From contig NZ_CP117768.1 of NCBI RefSeq assembly GCF_028623165.1, forward strand, positions 2,914,001-2,978,000: 64,000 nucleotides of DNA, written 5' to 3'. Position 1 is the first letter of the stretch, and the number at the start of each line of letters is the position of its first letter. This DNA comes from Nostoc sp. UHCC 0926. GTDB taxonomy: Bacteria > Cyanobacteriota > Cyanobacteriia > Cyanobacteriales > Nostocaceae. A model generated the notes under the pieces. That model saw nothing but the letters and a program-made list of their open reading frames with translations. It had not been told where the DNA came from and searched no databases. The position numbers were made by a program, and so were the translations under genes. Of this stretch, positions 17,841-27,036 are shown in pieces.

Positions 17841-18574
17841 ATATCTTCACATTTGGCAGTTAAAAAGTTGAATTAGTGAGAAGTCTAGTCACTTACTTGC
17901 GATGACTTTTGGAAGATGCTTGCGTGCAAGCCCTAGCGGTGATGGGAGGCGATTGAGACTCTAGAACCACGGTCAATCCATTTCATCCACCTCAATTAGT
18001 ATCTTTTTTTCCTGAGATTCCACTACTCAAAAGATTTAGAGAAGTTATTTATCCTATATAACCTGGTTTAACACACGCAATGACTCAAAACGCTTCAGTA
18101 AAAACATTGAGATAATCAAGTACTTTTAAATACATAAAACAAAATATAAATATTCTAAGCCTTTAGATGAGAAATTTATCCCAGGCATGGACACAAATGG
18201 CCAGCAATTAACAGCACAAACACTAGCAGATCATTTATTCAGCCCATCTATGAATTATGAGAACCAGTAGTAATTTTTATAAGAAATGTTAATTGGAATA
18301 GGAGCAATATCCAGGGGATCAAGGTTAAAAGCTCATACCTTTTAGGTTATATACCTGAAGAGAGATGCAGAAAACAAGTTTTTTTAATAGATATAAACTT
18401 GACTTTATATCCACAATTACAAAAAATTAACTGTAAAGTTTAGTAAATAAACGCTCATTTTTCTGATTAGTTTTTATATACTGAATTTCACTGAGAAACA
18501 AATTCAGTTTACTCGCCAAAAGCGAGATATGACTGAAAATTAAAATTTGCTGTGTATTTTTAGGAGGAAAAGTC
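17841..18574. other. Long AT-rich intergenic region
   Basis: 734 bp between divergent pilT and the gene at 18575, so it should carry both promoters. The only coding candidate is a 27-codon frame at 18187-18270 starting MDTNGQQLTAQTLADHLFSP, without a good ribosome site; it may be a gene-end remnant. The stretch 18080-18540 is strongly AT-rich. Confidence 0.5.
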
Positions 18575-18949
18575 ATGGTTTCTGCTCAAAGCTCTAATCA
18601 AGGAAAGACCTACTCCTTGTTGATGATTAAAAGCTTTTTAATATGGACTTTTACATTAGCAGTATGCTTGTTGGTTGTCGGTTTTCCACTAGTTGTCTTG
18701 ATGGCTACGGTCGGATGTCTGTTGTCAATTGTCTTGCAATCTGTGATGCCTGTTAGTGCTGTTTTGCTTGTAGCAGGCGCTTTAATCATGTTTAATGTCA
18801 TGGCAGTTGTATTGGCTGCGGGTGTACTAACTCTTAAAGGAGTTCATCCTAATGAAATTAAATGGTTAAGCTGGCTGCATGGAGAGGCAGACCAAATGCA
18901 GACTACTGTTTACGCTGCTTGCCCTTTAACTTGTGAGATTAAAATCTAG
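18575..18949 (+). CDS. Small membrane protein of unknown function
   Basis: A 124-residue protein not recognised. Two long hydrophobic spans are visible: 'FLIWTFTLAVCLLVVGFPLV' continuing into 'VLMATVGCLLSIVL' and 'SAVLLVAGALIMFNVMAVVL', so it is a small integral membrane protein with a hydrophilic N-terminus and a 35-residue C-terminal tail ending in a Cys pair (AACPLTCEIKI). The start is supported by AGGAGGA at 18562-18568, seven bases before the ATG. It is followed by two near-identical terminators and so is transcribed alone. Confidence 0.7.
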   Translation: MVSAQSSNQGKTYSLLMIKSFLIWTFTLAVCLLVVGFPLVVLMATVGCLLSIVLQSVMPVSAVLLVAGALIMFNVMAVVLAAGVLTLKGVHPNEIKWLSWLHGEADQMQTTVYAACPLTCEIKI

Positions 18950-18987
18950 TCATTACAGGTGAATTCGACAAACAAACAGTGCGTCTG

Positions 18988-19008
18988 CCCGGTTAAGCCG
19001 GGTTTTTT
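18988..19008 (+). terminator. Intrinsic terminator 1 after the 18575 gene
   Basis: CCCGG/CCGGG stem around TTAAG followed by six T residues, 39 bp past the stop codon. The surrounding 'gcccggttaagccgggtttt' recurs about 95 bp further on. Confidence 0.85.
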
Positions 19009-19082
19009 CATGCTTTTTGTGATTTAAACATTGGAGATCAAGATTTAGTAATTAGAGTTTAATTCGAGAAACAGTGCATTTG

Positions 19083-19103
19083 CCCGGTTAAGCCGGGTTT
19101 TTT
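19083..19103 (+). terminator. Intrinsic terminator 2, duplicate of the first
   Basis: The same CCCGGTTAAGCCGGGTTTTTT hairpin as at 18988, here with the flanks 'aacagtgcatttg' and 'catactttttgtg' also duplicated from the first copy ('aacagtgcgtctg', 'catgctttttgtg'). A local duplication of about 50 bp has produced back-to-back terminators. Confidence 0.85.
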
Positions 19104-19228
19104 CATACTTTTTGTGTGATTTATCCTTTTATATTTATGATTTGTGTGATGATTTACCGCCAACTATTGACTATTAATCATAGACCATTGACTATAGCCA
19201 TTGGCAAATGACAGATGATTCATGACTA

Positions 19229-20359
19229 ATGATTAATCAAAAACGGGTTTACATTATCTTGGGTACTCGTCCGGAAGCGATTAAACTAGCTCCGGTGATT
19301 CAGGTCTTCCAAAAGTCTTCAGATTTTGAGTCGCAAGTAATTCTAACTGGACAGCATCGGGAGATGGTTGAGCAAGTTATGCAGCTGTTCAACATCAAGG
19401 CAGATTATGACTTAGAAATTATGCAGGTTCAGCAATCTCTAAATGATATTACCTGCCGCAGTTTACAAGGGTTAGAAGAGTTATTCAAGGAGAAAAAGCC
19501 AGATTTAGTGGTGGTGCAGGGAGACACTACCACGGCTTTTGCGGCAGCTTTGGCAGCTTTTTATCAAAAAATCCCTGTTGGTCATGTAGAAGCAGGGTTA
19601 AGAACGGATGATATCTTCAATCCTTACCCAGAAGAAGCTAATCGGCGGTTGATTTCTCAAATTACTCAGTTGCACTTTGCACCGACTCCTTGGGCTGTGG
19701 AAAACTTGCATCGTTCTGGTGTTTTGGGTGAAATTCACATGACCGGTAACACGGTAATTGATGCATTGTTAAATGTAGCTGCAACCCAAGCAGTTTGCAA
19801 TGTACCAGGCTTAGAGTGGGATTCATATCGCGTTCTGTTAGCAACAGTTCACCGTCGGGAGAATTGGGGAGAACCTCTGTTAGCGATCGCTCAGGGGTTT
19901 TTACAAATTTTAGATAAGTTTCCTGATACAGCTTTGCTGTTACCATTGCACCGCAATCCGACAGTGCGAGTTCCATTACAAGAGCTTTTAGGGAATCATC
20001 CCCGAATTTTCTTAACAGATCCTTTAGATTATGGCCAACTGGTGGGAGCAATTGGGCGATCGCATCTTTTGCTCACTGATTCTGGTGGGTTGCAGGAAGA
20101 AGCCCCCAGCTTGGGAAAACCAGTACTAGTTTTGAGAGACACCACCGAAAGACCAGAGGCTGTTGCAGCCGGTACAGCCAAACTTGTAGGCACTACGAGT
20201 CAGAACATTTTTGCAGCCGCTGCTGAGTTACTTAGTGATCCAGATGCTTATGAAGCAATGGCAAATGCAATTAATCCCTTTGGAGATGGTCATGCAGCAG
20301 AGCGCATTTTGCAGATTGTGCAAAATTACTTGCGTCTTTCATCAGAAACATCAACTTAG
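19229..20359 (+). CDS. wecB: UDP-N-acetylglucosamine 2-epimerase (non-hydrolysing)
   Basis: A 376-residue enzyme that interconverts UDP-GlcNAc and UDP-ManNAc for surface polysaccharide. The family signature is intact: 'YIILGTRPEAIKLAPVIQVF' at the start, 'LTGQHREMVEQVMQLF', 'VVQGDTTTAFAAALAAFYQ', 'VGHVEAGLRTDDIFNPYPEE', 'HRRENWG' and 'LLTDSGGLQEEAPSLGKPVL'. No other polysaccharide genes flank it. The ATG at 19229 follows a stretch of stop-rich non-coding sequence. A terminator follows at 20407-20437. Confidence 0.96.
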   Translation: MINQKRVYIILGTRPEAIKLAPVIQVFQKSSDFESQVILTGQHREMVEQVMQLFNIKADYDLEIMQVQQSLNDITCRSLQGLEELFKEKKPDLVVVQGDTTTAFAAALAAFYQKIPVGHVEAGLRTDDIFNPYPEEANRRLISQITQLHFAPTPWAVENLHRSGVLGEIHMTGNTVIDALLNVAATQAVCNVPGLEWDSYRVLLATVHRRENWGEPLLAIAQGFLQILDKFPDTALLLPLHRNPTVRVPLQELLGNHPRIFLTDPLDYGQLVGAIGRSHLLLTDSGGLQEEAPSLGKPVLVLRDTTERPEAVAAGTAKLVGTTSQNIFAAAAELLSDPDAYEAMANAINPFGDGHAAERILQIVQNYLRLSSETST

Positions 20360-20406
20360 AAAGTTACATTAAACAAAGTGCAAAATTTCTGTTTTTTAGG
20401 GTACAA

Positions 20407-20437
20407 AAAACCGACTTTTCTCCCGGTTTTTATTTTT
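20407..20437 (+). terminator. Intrinsic terminator of wecB
   Basis: AAAACCG and CGGTTTT arms around a short loop, followed by a T-rich run, 47 bp past the wecB stop. Confidence 0.7.
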
Positions 20438-20440
20438 TTA

Positions 20441-20857
20441 GTTAGATTTATTTCCATCCCACAAGAAAACAGGTAGAACCTCGAAACGAGATTTTCAAAG
20501 GGTGGCTTCCTGATTGACTTGTTCTTTCGCTTTCATTCTGCTTGGGAATCAATTCCCAAGCTAATAGCTTAAGTCTACTAAAGTAGACTCAAAAGCATAT
20601 CTAGTCCACTAAAATGGACTTGAGCTATGAGCAATCAATTTATATCGGTTCTCGACCCAGTGAGGTACAGTTTTGACCTCACTTCAACTCCTCTCTCCTA
20701 AAAAGAGAGAGGAGTGTAATTTTTCCCCCTTCCCGCTTCGGGAAGGGGGCTAGGGGGTTAGGTCTTATACCTCACCGAATTGAAAATAGCTATATTGCAG
20801 AGCGGGTTAGGGTGTAACGCATTCATATTTGTCAGTCTAACCAGAGGTGGCTTCTGG
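20441..20857. repeat. Repeat-rich intergenic region
   Basis: No gene seen. It contains hairpin repeats of the 'agtctactaaagtagact' type (20571-20589) with a relative 'agtccactaaaatggact' at 20612-20629, and a GC-rich hairpin 'cccttcccgcttcgggaagg' at about 20727-20746, all families common between Nostoc genes. Confidence 0.65.
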
Positions 20858-21526
20858 CTAAATACCCAGAGCTGATCTAGTTTCGGGCCCCACCACACCA
20901 TCTACAAGTAGACCTTTACTTGCCTGAAAGCTTCGGACTCGGCTAGCAGTTTCTTGACCGTAAACTCCATCAATTCTGAGATTACCCAAAGCTGTCTGAA
21001 CGTCTCTTACAAGCAGACCTCTAGAACCAGGGGTAAGAATAACTGAACCCCCAACGCCACCAGGTCTAGTCACAGGAACACTGTTAGGTTTATCACCAAC
21101 CCATCGCGCAAAAACGTATCTACCTGTAGAAAGCCTAGCAAAACCGTTTTCATACCTTTCAATCGCTGGAAGTGTTGCGCCATTTGATACACAGTCAACA
21201 GATGAATAGTTAGTGCTTGGGCCTGTACGGATACGTAAACAACTGCCGTTAGTCCTTACATATGCAGCCGAACTCATTTGAATTTGGCTAGCAGCAATAA
21301 GTAATACACCAACACCAGCTAAAGCTAACCAAGCCGAAGATTTAAGCAGTTTTCTCCAATTGAATTTAGATTTGCTGATTCCAGATGCCTCTTTTTTAAT
21401 AATAACTATGTCTGAAGATTTAAGAGGTTTTTTCCGATTTAATTGAGATTTAGGCGGATTATATTTGGTGTTTGTAGATGCCTCTTCTTGAGCAATAAAC
21501 ATGTGGGAATAAGCAAGATATTCCAT
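20858..21526 (-). CDS. Exported protein with SH3-like and peptidoglycan-binding domains
   Basis: A 222-residue protein. After a charged 65-residue N-terminus, 'SSAWLALAGVGVLLIAASQI' is a membrane anchor or internal signal. An SH3-like region follows at about 88-145 ('SCLRIRTGPSTNYSSVDCVS', 'VFARWVGDKP'), then a peptidoglycan_binding_1 repeat at about 165-222 ('GLLVRDVQTALGNLRIDG', 'YGQETASRVRSFQASKGL', 'DGVVGPETRSAL'). Such proteins dock on the cell wall; no catalytic domain is visible. Gene is alone, divergent from the downstream region. Confidence 0.85.
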   Translation of the reverse strand: MEYLAYSHMFIAQEEASTNTKYNPPKSQLNRKKPLKSSDIVIIKKEASGISKSKFNWRKLLKSSAWLALAGVGVLLIAASQIQMSSAAYVRTNGSCLRIRTGPSTNYSSVDCVSNGATLPAIERYENGFARLSTGRYVFARWVGDKPNSVPVTRPGGVGGSVILTPGSRGLLVRDVQTALGNLRIDGVYGQETASRVRSFQASKGLLVDGVVGPETRSALGI

Positions 21527-22453
21527 AATGCGCTCCTTTATATGAAAAAATGAGTACTCACAGAGAATTACTTAGTTTTTCTCTGTATTTATTCTTAGTA
21601 TATTTTATATCACTACCTTTTAACAAGGTTTTTACTGGTGGCAGAATTAATAAAAAATAAAATTAGTCAAAAGATTCCTGAGAAAATGCGATGTCTACGA
21701 CGGTCTTCGTCGTAAGCAGATGCTGTCATAGCAATAGCTGGAATCGTAGCGTAGCAGCAGACTTTGAAGCGCTCCACCCCGGTTCACCGTAGCCCTCTGG
21801 CAAAGAGGAATGGAAGCGGGGTTTCTAGTATATTTTGAGACTTTTCAAACATCCTCTAACAAGGAAATCCTTTTGATTGCGACTCTATCACGAATTCGGA
21901 AGGCGGTAGCTCCCCCAATGGACATTCGCAGTTTGAGGACATTGCCCAATTGTAGTAAAGATATGATATATCGCCTCTATATAAGGGTTTTGACATCAAA
22001 CAAATTCATTTTCATCCTCTAAATCAGAAATGCCCAAAGGAACATACCCCGTATAAACATTTATTAAGTTTTAATTCTAGAAGAATCTTAAGACTTTTTG
22101 ATATACTACGGTAAATCAATCCATTTACCGTAGATTTTACTTAGCCTAAAAAAGTCCATTCCACAAAAGCTCAAAAAAAGCAAGTATTTTCTACTACATT
22201 TTTAGATTTTTTATTACTCCAAACTAGCTCACTTATCTGGTAAATTTATGCAAAAATAAACAACTGCGCCTGTTAAATACGATTTATCCATCAATTTACA
22301 ATAATATAAGCAAAATATTTTTTGCTGATAAATTTATATTGGCTGAGTGCCAAAATCAGTATTGTTTGGAGCTAAATTGCTTAGTCCTTAACAAAATACA
22401 AAATATCCAGCACAAATATCACTGTTAAATCAACTGAAAAACAACGCAGAAAT
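21527..22453. other. Long intergenic region upstream of the aldo/keto reductase
   Basis: 927 bp without a convincing gene. It contains a short dispersed repeat at 21688-21722 ('gcgatgtctacgacggtctt'), GC-rich repeat DNA to about 21810, and a strong palindrome at 22106-22133. The remainder to 22453 is AT-rich and should hold the promoter of the reductase gene. The 70-codon frame at 21810-22022 has no support. Confidence 0.55.
22106..22133. promoter_or_regulatory. Perfect 11-bp inverted repeat, possible operator
   Basis: CTACGGTAAAT, a six-base spacer (caatcc), then ATTTACCGTAG: both arms match perfectly. It has the geometry of a dimeric regulator site rather than a terminator, since no T-run follows. 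It lies 320 bp upstream of the reductase gene and not next to any start codon, so the target is unclear. Confidence 0.5.
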
Positions 22454-23491
22454 ATGAAGTATAACCAACTTGGCAAGAGTGACTTAAAAGTTTCTGAAAT
22501 TTGTCTGGGCACAATGACCTATGGAGAGCAAAATACGATTGAAGAAGCCCATGAGCAGTTAGATTATTCTATTGCCCAAGGAGTCAACTTTATTGATGCA
22601 GCTGAGATGTACCCAGTCCCCACAAGTGGCGAAACTTATGGATTAACTGAAACTTACATTGGGGAATGGTTAAAGCGTCAACAAAGAGATCAACTAATTA
22701 TAGCTACTAAAATTGCTGGCCCTGGTCGAGGCTTTAAATGGGTTCGTGGTGGAGCCAAAGCAATTGACCGTGATAATATCAAACAAGCCGTAGATGATAG
22801 TCTAAAAAGATTACAAACAGATTATATTGATCTGTACCAAATTCACTGGCCCGATCGCTACGTGCCACGGTTTGGGCAAACAGTGTTCGATCCAACTCAG
22901 GTGGCAGAAACAGTTCCCATTCCTGAACAGCTAGCAGTTTTTGCCGATGTAATTAAGGCAGGTAAAATTCGCTATATCGGTTTGAGTAATGAAACACCTT
23001 GGGGAGTCGCCCAGTTTAGTAATGCTGCTAAACAATTAGGATTGCCCAAAGTTGTTTCGATTCAAAATGCTTACAACTTGCTGAATCGAGTATTTGACGG
23101 AGCCTTAGCAGAAGCCGTTTATCAGGAAGAAATCGGCTTACTAGCTTATAGTCCTTTGGGATTTGGCTTCTTGACTGGCAAATACCTAAATGGCAAACCA
23201 GAGAAAGCAAGAGTCACTTTGTTTGAAAATTTTGGTCAGCGTTATTTGAAACCAAAAGTAAATGAAGCAGTCGCAGCTTATGTGGAAATTGCCAAGCGCT
23301 ATCAACTAAGTCCAGTGCATTTGGCCTTAGCATTCGTGCGGAGTCGTTGGTTTGTGCCTAGCACAATTATTGGTGCTACGACACTGGAACAACTCAAAGA
23401 GAATTTGGAAAGTGTAAATGTAGTTCTCGACAAAGACATTTTGGAAGAGTTGGATATAGTTCATGCTCAATCTCCGAACCCAGCACCTTAA
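22454..23491 (+). CDS. tas: Aldo/keto reductase of the Tas subfamily
   Basis: A 345-residue NADPH-dependent TIM-barrel reductase very close to E. coli Tas in layout: 'SEICLGTMTYGEQNTIEEAH', 'GVNFIDAAEMYPVP', 'IIATKIAGPGRGFKWVRG', 'DSLKRLQTDYIDLYQIHWPD', 'GKIRYIGLSNETPWGV', 'IQNAYNLLNR' and 'PSTIIGATTLEQLKENL'. The Asp-Tyr-Lys-His catalytic set is present (D48/Y53 region, K84 region, H near 131). Substrate in the cell unknown. It lies upstream of the sulfur-type genes on the same strand but 158 bp away, so cotranscription is uncertain. Confidence 0.92.
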   Translation: MKYNQLGKSDLKVSEICLGTMTYGEQNTIEEAHEQLDYSIAQGVNFIDAAEMYPVPTSGETYGLTETYIGEWLKRQQRDQLIIATKIAGPGRGFKWVRGGAKAIDRDNIKQAVDDSLKRLQTDYIDLYQIHWPDRYVPRFGQTVFDPTQVAETVPIPEQLAVFADVIKAGKIRYIGLSNETPWGVAQFSNAAKQLGLPKVVSIQNAYNLLNRVFDGALAEAVYQEEIGLLAYSPLGFGFLTGKYLNGKPEKARVTLFENFGQRYLKPKVNEAVAAYVEIAKRYQLSPVHLALAFVRSRWFVPSTIIGATTLEQLKENLESVNVVLDKDILEELDIVHAQSPNPAP

Positions 23492-23649
23492 GAGTGCTGA
23501 GTCACCGAACTTCTGAACGATAGAAGCCTGAGCTACTAGTTGCCTCGTTACCAGGCTCCAGCTTGGTAACGCCTGACAAGAGCCTCTGGCTCTCATTATT
23601 AATTTCCAGTTTGTCGGGAATTATCTTAGTTTTATGGAGCAGTAAATCA

Positions 23650-24744
23650 TTGACAAGTAAATTTCCAAATTCTCATTTACTGAGTACCTTAAAAAGTTTG
23701 CTCCGAATTGTTGGCCAGCAGGTTTCAACAAAAGCACTCGTCTGGCTTTTGGTAGCCCAATCGGGCTTGAGTTTGATAGTTTCTGGATGTAGTGCGACTA
23801 ACTCTGCTAATTCCACTGTTAAATCTGTGAGTGACCATCAAGGTTCCTCAGCAGCACAAAGTTCTGCACCTGAAAAACAGACAGTAGTTCGCATTGGTTA
23901 TATTAAGGGAAGTCTGTCTGCGATCGCGAAAGAACGTGGTACTTTAGAGCGTGAACTAGCTCCCAAGAATATTAAAGTTGAGTGGGTTGGTACATTCCCA
24001 TCTTTTGCACCAGTATTAGAAACAATCAATGCTAAAAGTTCTGATTTAGGAGCCGGTGGCGATATCGCTGGTTTGTCTGCTTTATCTGGTGGGATTAATG
24101 CTTGCATCATTGCCTACCGACCGGCTAATCGCAACTCAGAGGGGATTGTAGTTCATGCAGATTCCCCGATTCGGAAATTCGATGATCTTATTGGTAAAAA
24201 GGTCATTGTGAATCGAGGTGGAATCAGCGAACATTTGTTATTGAAACTATTAGAAAAAGAAAATATCCCCAAAGATAAAGTAAGTCGCGTTTACATGAAA
24301 CCTGATGAAGCCCTACCCGCTTGGGCATCGCATCATGTCGATGCTTGGGCAGTTTGGGACCCTTGGGTTGCTAGTGCTGAAATCAAGTACAATGCCCGCC
24401 AAATTCCTTTGCCTGCACAAGTCCTGCATTACTCCCTTTATATGGTGGATAGGGATGCACTAAAAGAAAAATCTGAGGCAATTAGGGAAGTTATTGCGAT
24501 TCTTGCTAAAGAGGGTGAATGGCTAAATAAACATCCCCAGGAGAATCAGAAAGTATACCAAAAAGTATCAGGATTACCGCCTGAAGTTGTGAAGCGGACA
24601 TTTGAACGCCGACCTGTTGATGGAGTGCTTCCCTTAGAACCGAAAGTGATTGCCGATTTACAGAGTGCTGCTGATTGGATATACAAACAGGGAATTGTTC
24701 AGAAACGAGTAGAGGTGCGTGATGCACTCTGTCCCCGTTCTTAG
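23650..24744 (+). CDS. ABC transporter substrate-binding lipoprotein, sulfonate/nitrate type (SsuA-like)
   Basis: A periplasmic binding protein of about 360 residues. The lipobox is 'LIVSGC', preceded by a hydrophobic signal (ALVWLLVAQSGLSLIV). The mature domain has the SsuA/TauA pattern: 'VRIGYIKGSLSAIAKERGTL', 'VEWVGTFPSFAPVLETINAK', 'SDLGAGGDIAGLSALSGGIN', 'IGKKVIVNRGGISEHLLLKL' and 'DAWAVWDPWVASAE'. The start is uncertain: no ATG lies before the lipobox. The TTG at 23650 has GGAG ten bases upstream and is preferred; TTGs at 23563 (inside a repeat) and 23698 are alternatives. No ATPase or permease follows, so it must work with a transporter encoded elsewhere. The arylsulfotransferase-like gene is 30 bp downstream. 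Confidence 0.85.
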   Translation: MTSKFPNSHLLSTLKSLLRIVGQQVSTKALVWLLVAQSGLSLIVSGCSATNSANSTVKSVSDHQGSSAAQSSAPEKQTVVRIGYIKGSLSAIAKERGTLERELAPKNIKVEWVGTFPSFAPVLETINAKSSDLGAGGDIAGLSALSGGINACIIAYRPANRNSEGIVVHADSPIRKFDDLIGKKVIVNRGGISEHLLLKLLEKENIPKDKVSRVYMKPDEALPAWASHHVDAWAVWDPWVASAEIKYNARQIPLPAQVLHYSLYMVDRDALKEKSEAIREVIAILAKEGEWLNKHPQENQKVYQKVSGLPPEVVKRTFERRPVDGVLPLEPKVIADLQSAADWIYKQGIVQKRVEVRDALCPRS

Positions 24745-24774
24745 ATTAAAAACTAGATATTTAGTAGGTAGAAT

Positions 24775-25902
24775 ATGACTTTTACAGCAACATCAGTTGA
24801 CCAAAATACTATTCGTCGTCGGGGTACTGGTTTAAAGGCTTACAATCCCGAAAAAGTATTCAAAGGATACACACTTTTCACGCCCTTGACGGGTCAAGGT
24901 GAAGTCTATCTCCTGAACTTAGAAGGAGAAGTAGTACACCAGTGGAATCTGCCTTATCCACCAGGGTTATATGGTTATCTCTTGCCTAATGGCAACCTTT
25001 TTTATAACGGTAAGACTCCACCACAAGAGCCACTACGTTTTGCCTTGTGGGCTGCATTCAAAAGTGGCGTTGTTTTAGAAGCAGATCCCAAAGGAAATAT
25101 TATCTGGGAATATAAGCATCCAGATCATCATCACGATGGACGCAGGCTAGCCAATGGCAACACAATTTTACTAGCCATTGAAAAGATACCTCAGTCGTTG
25201 GTCAAGAGCATTAAAGGCGGCGTAACAGGTACGGAAGCAGATGGTGATATCTATGCTGATGTGCTTTATGAAGTGACTCCAGCAGGGGAAATTGTTTGGA
25301 CTTGGCACGCCCACGAACACCTTGATCCAGATATATTTACGATTACACCCCAGGATCATCGACACGAATGGACTCATGGGAATACCGTAGATGAACTCGC
25401 TGATGGCAACATTATAGTCAGCTTTCGTAATATATCCACAGTTGCGATCGTCGATCGCAAAACCGGAGAAATTATCTGGACGTTGGGTGATGACGTGCTT
25501 GCACAGCAGCACTTCCCGAACGAACTAGCTAACGGTAATATCCTGATTTTCGACAATGGCGCACATCGCCGTCACATTGCTCTCAATTTCTCCCGTGTAA
25601 TTGAAGTGAACCGCCAAACAAAAGAGATAGTTTGGGAATACACTGACAACCCGCCCCAAAATTTCTTCAGTTCCTATATATCAGGAGCGCAACGTTTAGG
25701 GAATGGCAATACCTTGATTACAGAAGGTGCCTATGGCCGAATATTCGAGGTGACAGTTGCAGGAGAAATTGTTTGGGAATACATCAATCCCCACTTTGCA
25801 TCTCGGAATATTCCAGGTGAGAAATCGCTGGTAACTCGTGGGGAGCAAAATACAGTCTTCCGCGCCTTCCGTTATGCACCTGAAGAAGTGCCCTGGCTTT
25901 AG
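24775..25902 (+). CDS. Arylsulfotransferase (ASST)-family protein
   Basis: A 375-residue beta-propeller-type protein of the ASST/PQQ-like family. Repeats of the form 'GEVVHQWNLPYPPGLYG', 'GNIIWEYKHPDHHHDG', 'GEIVWTWHAHEHLDPD', 'GEIIWTLGDD', 'KEIVWEYTDNPPQ' and 'GEIVWEYINP' alternate with 'LANGNTILL', 'LADGNIIVSF', 'LANGNILIFDNG' and 'RLGNGNTLITEG'. Several His residues (DHHHDG, DHRHEWTHG) could form the active site. Family enzymes move sulfate between phenols; the exact reaction here is inferred. There is no signal peptide, unusual for the periplasmic ASST enzymes. It is 30 bp behind the sulfonate-type binding protein, suggesting a shared organosulfur role. Confidence 0.85.
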   Translation: MTFTATSVDQNTIRRRGTGLKAYNPEKVFKGYTLFTPLTGQGEVYLLNLEGEVVHQWNLPYPPGLYGYLLPNGNLFYNGKTPPQEPLRFALWAAFKSGVVLEADPKGNIIWEYKHPDHHHDGRRLANGNTILLAIEKIPQSLVKSIKGGVTGTEADGDIYADVLYEVTPAGEIVWTWHAHEHLDPDIFTITPQDHRHEWTHGNTVDELADGNIIVSFRNISTVAIVDRKTGEIIWTLGDDVLAQQHFPNELANGNILIFDNGAHRRHIALNFSRVIEVNRQTKEIVWEYTDNPPQNFFSSYISGAQRLGNGNTLITEGAYGRIFEVTVAGEIVWEYINPHFASRNIPGEKSLVTRGEQNTVFRAFRYAPEEVPWL

Positions 25903-26287
<385 letters not shown>

Positions 26288-26959
26288 ATGGCCCAAATCA
26301 AAGTATACAGTGCAGTTGTTTGTCCTTATGCTCACCGTACCCGTTTGGTACTCCAAGAGAAGGGCATTGACTTCGATTTGATTGAGATTGATTTGCAGAA
26401 TAAGCCTGAAGGGTTTACCAAAGTATCCCCCTATGGTAAAGTTCCTGCGCTAACTCATGGTAATGAGCCAGTTTGGGAGTCAGCAGTGATTAATGAGTAT
26501 CTCGATGAGGTATTTCCCAATCCACCACTGTTACCCAGTAGTCCGATTGCAAAGGCACAGGCTCGTATCTGGATTGATTTTGCTAACACCAGGTTCGTTC
26601 CCGCTTTTTCTACCCTGCTGCGGAGTTCAGATCCCCAAAAACAAGAAGAAGCTAAACAGGAACTATACAAACACCTGGAATTCATTGAAAACGAAGGTTT
26701 GGCAAAGCTATCTGGGGAAGGCCCCTACTGGTTTGGTGAATCCATCAGTTTGGTCGATTTCACCTATTTCCCCTGGTTTGAGCGCTGGGCTGCACTGAAG
26801 CAGTATCGCGGCTTTGGGGTACCAGAGGAATTTACCCGTGTACGCCAGTGGAAACGTGCTTTGAAAGAGCGTGAATCTGTGAAGGCGATCGCTCACTCTA
26901 AGGAATTCTACATCGAGCGATATGCTAAAGTCGCTGCGCCTACTCTCGCTGCTGTTTAA
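26288..26959 (+). CDS. Glutathione S-transferase family protein
   Basis: A 223-residue GST. The thioredoxin-like domain has the active-site 'VVCPYAHRTRLVLQEKGIDF' with Cys in the CPxA position typical of omega/lambda/tau-like classes, and the cis-Pro/glutathione motif 'YGKVPALTHGNEPVWESAVI'. The helical C-terminal domain follows ('SLVDFTYFPWFERWAAL'). The ATG at 26288 (MAQIKVYSAV) is chosen over an upstream in-frame ATG at 26219 since it fits the domain start and has AAGGAA in place. Likely glutathione-dependent detoxification or thiol repair; substrate unknown. Neighbour of the organosulfur-type genes. Confidence 0.92.
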   Translation: MAQIKVYSAVVCPYAHRTRLVLQEKGIDFDLIEIDLQNKPEGFTKVSPYGKVPALTHGNEPVWESAVINEYLDEVFPNPPLLPSSPIAKAQARIWIDFANTRFVPAFSTLLRSSDPQKQEEAKQELYKHLEFIENEGLAKLSGEGPYWFGESISLVDFTYFPWFERWAALKQYRGFGVPEEFTRVRQWKRALKERESVKAIAHSKEFYIERYAKVAAPTLAAV

Positions 26960-26974
26960 ACGTAATTAATAATT

Positions 26975-27010
26975 ATGTTTCAAGTGGGGTTTAATTGTCA
27001 CTTGAAACAT
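26975..27010. terminator. Bidirectional terminator between gst and the alcohol dehydrogenase
   Basis: ATGTTTCAAGTG and CACTTGAAACAT form a perfect 12-bp stem with a 12-nt loop, lying between the converging stop codons at 26959 and 27037. The T-runs are short. Confidence 0.7.
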
Positions 27011-27036
27011 ATAATTAAACTCTTTAAAAATACGAA

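Noticed and set aside
21810..22022. 70-codon ORF
   Set aside because: It overlaps repeat-derived DNA and has no family features.
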